Shown: piece after piece, positions 63,055-64,000 of the stretch
Layout of the letters: the number at the start of each line of letters is the position of its first letter
How positions within the stretch are numbered: position 1 is the first letter of the stretch
NCBI RefSeq assembly: GCF_900167945.1
Contig: NZ_FUZA01000001.1
Span: forward strand, 620,001 to 684,000
DNA from: Dyadobacter psychrophilus
GTDB lineage: Bacteria; Bacteroidota; Bacteroidia; Cytophagales; Spirosomataceae
Length of the DNA stretch: 64,000 nucleotides
Reading direction: 5' to 3'
Translations under genes and position numbers: made by a program
The notes under the pieces: generated by a model
Database searches by the model: none
Seen by the model: the letters and a program-made list of their open reading frames with translations, nothing else
What the model was told of the DNA's origin: nothing

Positions 63055-64000
63055 ATGAATATAGTTGTATGCACCCTTTTTGAAGGTCACTACCATTATG
63101 GTGTGGCCGCTCTGGTCAATTCGCTGTCTAAAAACGGGTTTTCCGGACACATCTATGCGGGCTATAAAGGAAGCATTCCGGAATGGGCAAACGGCAAAAA
63201 GGAGCAGGTGTTACAATGGGAAAATTGCAGTACGATTACCCCTGTGGAAGGCATTACCGTGCATTTCCTTCCCGTAAAAACCGACTTTCATCTTACCAAT
63301 TATAAACCTGGCTTCGTCATTGAACTAATGGAGCAGGTTGAAGACGACGTTGCGGGCGTTTTTTATTTTGACCCGGATATCGTGATCAAATGCAGGTGGT
63401 CCTTTTACGAACAATGGCTGACGCTGGGCGTCCCGCTCGTGCACGAGATTACCAACAACGACATGCCTGCTACCCACCCGGTGCGGGTGCTATGGCGCGA
63501 TTTGATCCGGAAAAATGATCTGGAAGTTACCAATCACATTCATTCATATATCAATGCGGGTTTCTGGGGAATACGCCGGGAGCACGTGGAGTTTGCGCAT
63601 TTATATAAAAAGTTCGTGGAGATATCCGTGACAGATTACAACATGGATCTCAACGATTTCACCTTTGATCTGGACCGCACCAATCCGTTTTTCGCCAAGG
63701 ACCAGGACGCGTTGAACATTGCGGCCATGTGCAGCAGGGTCCCGCTGAGCGAATACGGCCCGGAAGCTATGGATTTTGTTCACGGCGGAAAGGTGATGTC
63801 GCATGCAACGGGCAGCCCGAAACCGTGGAAAAAGAACTATATGCTGAGTTTTCTGAAGGGAAACCCGCCATCGCTTTCAGACAGGGCATATTGGAATAAC
63901 ACCAATGATGCTGTCCGGCTTTATCCCGGTTATTATGTCGGATTAAAACAGCTGGAAATGAAAGTGGCGACTTTCCTGGGGAGATTTTACAAACGGTATT
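63055..64000 (+). CDS. GT-A glycosyltransferase, partial at the right edge
   Basis: About 315 residues are visible from MNIVVCTLFEGHYHYG; the stop lies past the window. The N-terminal GT-A core has GVAALVNSLSKNGFSGHIYA, and FYFDPDIVIK supplies the metal-binding Asp-x-Asp (residues 106-108), as in GT8-like nucleotide-sugar transferases. HSYINAGFWGIRREHVEF and KDQDALNIAAMC are the acceptor-side blocks with a conserved Gln-Asp pair. It starts 10 bases after the SGNH-like gene and is probably in the same transcript. The donor sugar is unknown. Confidence 0.85.
   Translation, partial: MNIVVCTLFEGHYHYGVAALVNSLSKNGFSGHIYAGYKGSIPEWANGKKEQVLQWENCSTITPVEGITVHFLPVKTDFHLTNYKPGFVIELMEQVEDDVAGVFYFDPDIVIKCRWSFYEQWLTLGVPLVHEITNNDMPATHPVRVLWRDLIRKNDLEVTNHIHSYINAGFWGIRREHVEFAHLYKKFVEISVTDYNMDLNDFTFDLDRTNPFFAKDQDALNIAAMCSRVPLSEYGPEAMDFVHGGKVMSHATGSPKPWKKNYMLSFLKGNPPSLSDRAYWNNTNDAVRLYPGYYVGLKQLEMKVATFLGRFYKRY

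Overview
The window comes from a member of the Bacteroidota, most likely the order Cytophagales and close to Dyadobacter/Spirosoma. This is inferred from a SusC/SusD pair, a one-protein hybrid two-component regulator, a type IX secretion C-terminal domain, Reg_prop/Y_Y_Y sensor kinases, TAnnTTTG-like promoter elements and weak Shine-Dalgarno sequences. I see no rRNA, tRNA, CRISPR array, insertion sequence or prophage. Both ends of the window cut through genes.

Layout. (1) 1-3338: a leftward unit with the Tat-exported 2Fe-2S subunit and the truncated FAD/4Fe-4S subunit of a PaoABC-type molybdenum hydroxylase, preceded by an acetyltransferase and a small cyclophilin-like lipoprotein; an AraC regulator diverges. 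(2) 3471-14118: a 1284-residue type IX-secreted protein with four GEVED/Ig-like repeats, two very short tail-collar proteins, a LuxR-type response regulator, its Reg_prop sensor kinase, a ScyD/ScyE-like lipoprotein and a diheme cytochrome c. Three promoters here share one architecture: a TTGCTAT half-site, with a full ATAGCAA-N4-TTGCTAT palindrome in two of them, placed exactly 30 bases before the end of a TTTTG element. This suggests an autoregulated local regulon. (3) 14199-37856: a xylan utilisation locus with GH67, a sialate-O-acetylesterase-type esterase, GH10, CE1-CBM48-CE1, ThuA, a secreted VOC protein, GH43, GH95, GH43, SusD, SusC and a divergent hybrid two-component regulator. A hairpin terminator splits the leftward genes into two transcripts, and both have the near-identical palindrome TGTCA(A/T)ATTGACA upstream of the first gene.

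(4) 37865-45240: a leftward run encoding an unusual NRDE(TANGO2)-ATP-grasp fusion, a DinB-like protein, DoxX, two YHS proteins and a tandem spondin-domain lipoprotein, with an OmpR-type response regulator and kinase diverging from it. A 14-bp GC-rich minisatellite lies between dinB and doxX. (5) 45353-49239: ion homeostasis genes (NhaA, TrkH/KtrB, TrkA/KtrA). (6) 49254-56734: an 87-residue unknown protein, a GAF histidine kinase, three glycosyltransferases, an MFS transporter and an uncharacterised lipoprotein. (7) 56735-64000: a 0.7-kb AT-rich leader followed by the start of an exopolysaccharide cluster: Wza-type export lipoprotein, Wzc-type tyrosine autokinase, Wzx-type flippase, an SGNH-like membrane protein and a truncated glycosyltransferase.

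How the parts work together. The xylan locus is a coherent sense-import-degrade unit for decorated glucuronoarabinoxylan. The hybrid regulator senses oligosaccharides in the periplasm, SusCD imports them, GH10 cuts the backbone, GH43, GH67, GH95 and the esterases remove side groups, and ThuA and VOC have no assigned step. The strongest candidates for something undescribed are the ATAGCAA regulon around the GEVED and mini-collar genes, the NRDE-ATP-grasp fusion, and the YHS/DoxX/spondin module with its divergent two-component system.
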